Source of the DNA: Styela clava
Taxonomy: Eukaryota; Chordata; Ascidiacea; Stolidobranchia; Styelidae
DNA length: 64,000 nucleotides
Direction of reading: 5' to 3'
Assembly (NCBI RefSeq): GCF_964204865.1
Contig: NC_135256.1
Coordinates: forward strand, 17,761,703-17,825,702
Shown here: one piece after another, positions 63,415 to 64,000 of the stretch
How the letters are laid out: each line of letters opens with the position of its first letter
Numbering within the stretch: the first letter of the stretch is position 1
Made by a program: the position numbers and the translations under genes
Notes under the pieces: model-generated
Told to the model about the DNA's origin: nothing
Database searches by the model: none
What the model saw: the letters and a program-made list of their open reading frames with translations, nothing else

Positions 63415-64000
63415 TCAGTAATTTTTCATAGAACTTTCCAGCATAAATGCAAGATCTTCTTCTGTTTGTGGCCTAGGTGCAATCTTGGTAACTCTCTCCT
63501 GTGGAATGGTTCCTTTAACCAAAGCAGGAATATCACTAGAGCTGTAACCCAAAGCGGAAAGCCCATCAGGCACCTGTCAAGATTGAAGATATCATCAGGG
63601 TTATAAAATCGGTTTCTATTCCAACCACTTCATTTGAAATTACTTTCTAGAGGAGCAGTTTATGAATAATGGGGAAGGGCCAATTAGTTTCAAATCAAGA
63701 ATGATTTTGATAATTACTGAAATAGTAAAAGGAGAGTTTGAGATCAGGAACATTCTGTTTCAAATCGGTGTTAGGTTTATCGGATAAAAACAAAAACTAC
63801 TTTTTGACCACAGTAGTCTGAAAGCTCCAACTAATTCTTTTTTAAATTATCAAAGTCATCAGATCTGATCCCTGTCATTGAATGATGATAATAGAAGCAA
63901 CGAATTTTGATATTCTACACTTTCGGATGACAAATAAATAAACATTGTGACCATACCTCTAAGTCTTGCATGTATTTCGTTACGATATCAGCAAGACAGT
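63415..64000 (-). CDS. ADHFE1: ADHFE1, hydroxyacid-oxoacid transhydrogenase, C-terminal exons
   Basis: Two exons on the minus strand: 64000-63957 (open at the window edge, GTATGG donor) and 63573-63415 (stop TGA at 63417-63415). The peptide reads [13 protein letters not shown], then [19 protein letters not shown], then [18 protein letters not shown] and a final KNY. This is the characteristic C-terminus of ADHFE1, an iron-containing alcohol dehydrogenase of mitochondria that oxidises 4-hydroxybutyrate while reducing 2-oxoglutarate. The catalytic and metal-binding parts lie outside the window. It is convergent with the UNC13-like gene, about 2.5 kb apart. Confidence 0.9.

Noticed and set aside
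1-64000. CRISPR arrays, operons or a bacterial origin
   Set aside because: No regularly spaced direct repeats; the genes have spliceosomal introns and eukaryotic poly(A) signals.

Overview
This is animal nuclear DNA: AT-rich, with genes split into short exons by GT-AG introns and a dense population of small DNA transposons. No bacterial-style gene layout is present. Recognisable genes are a BOK-type BCL2-family protein, a chordin-like BMP-binding protein, an AK3/AK4-type adenylate kinase, an UNC13/Munc13-family protein and ADHFE1. This set, the compact exon structure and possible spliced-leader-type acceptors just upstream of start codons suggest an invertebrate deuterostome, perhaps a tunicate. 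The species assignment is inference only.

Layout. 1-282: possible edge of a minus-strand gene with a signal peptide. 2318-3351: a hAT-like element. 3860-5254: two isolated candidate minus-strand exons. 7297-15030 (minus): a 19-exon gene of unknown family, 473 aa, in which every intron is phase 0. 18394-21633 (plus): chordin-like gene with TATA box and poly(A) signal, head-to-head with the previous gene. 23854-26860 (plus): BOK-like gene. 28300-35790: a transposon-rich block with nested hAT-like insertions and two different LINE remnants. 36585-37271 (plus): intronless adenylate kinase. 38947-60905 (plus): a 25-exon UNC13-like gene, 1,603 aa, whose introns hold several MITEs and SINE-like repeats. 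63415-64000 (minus): the last two exons of ADHFE1, tail-to-tail with the UNC13-like gene.

Exon models were assembled by hand from splice signals and reading-frame continuity. For each complete multi-exon gene the summed exon length is an exact multiple of three with one terminal stop. The genes do not form an obvious pathway; they look like ordinary unrelated neighbours. The most noteworthy items are the UNC13-like protein without any visible C1 or C2 domain and with a long Ser/acidic insert in its MUN region, the fully phase-0 unknown gene, a BOK-like protein whose BH3 core lacks the usual Asp, and a transposon insertion whose empty site survives elsewhere in the same window.
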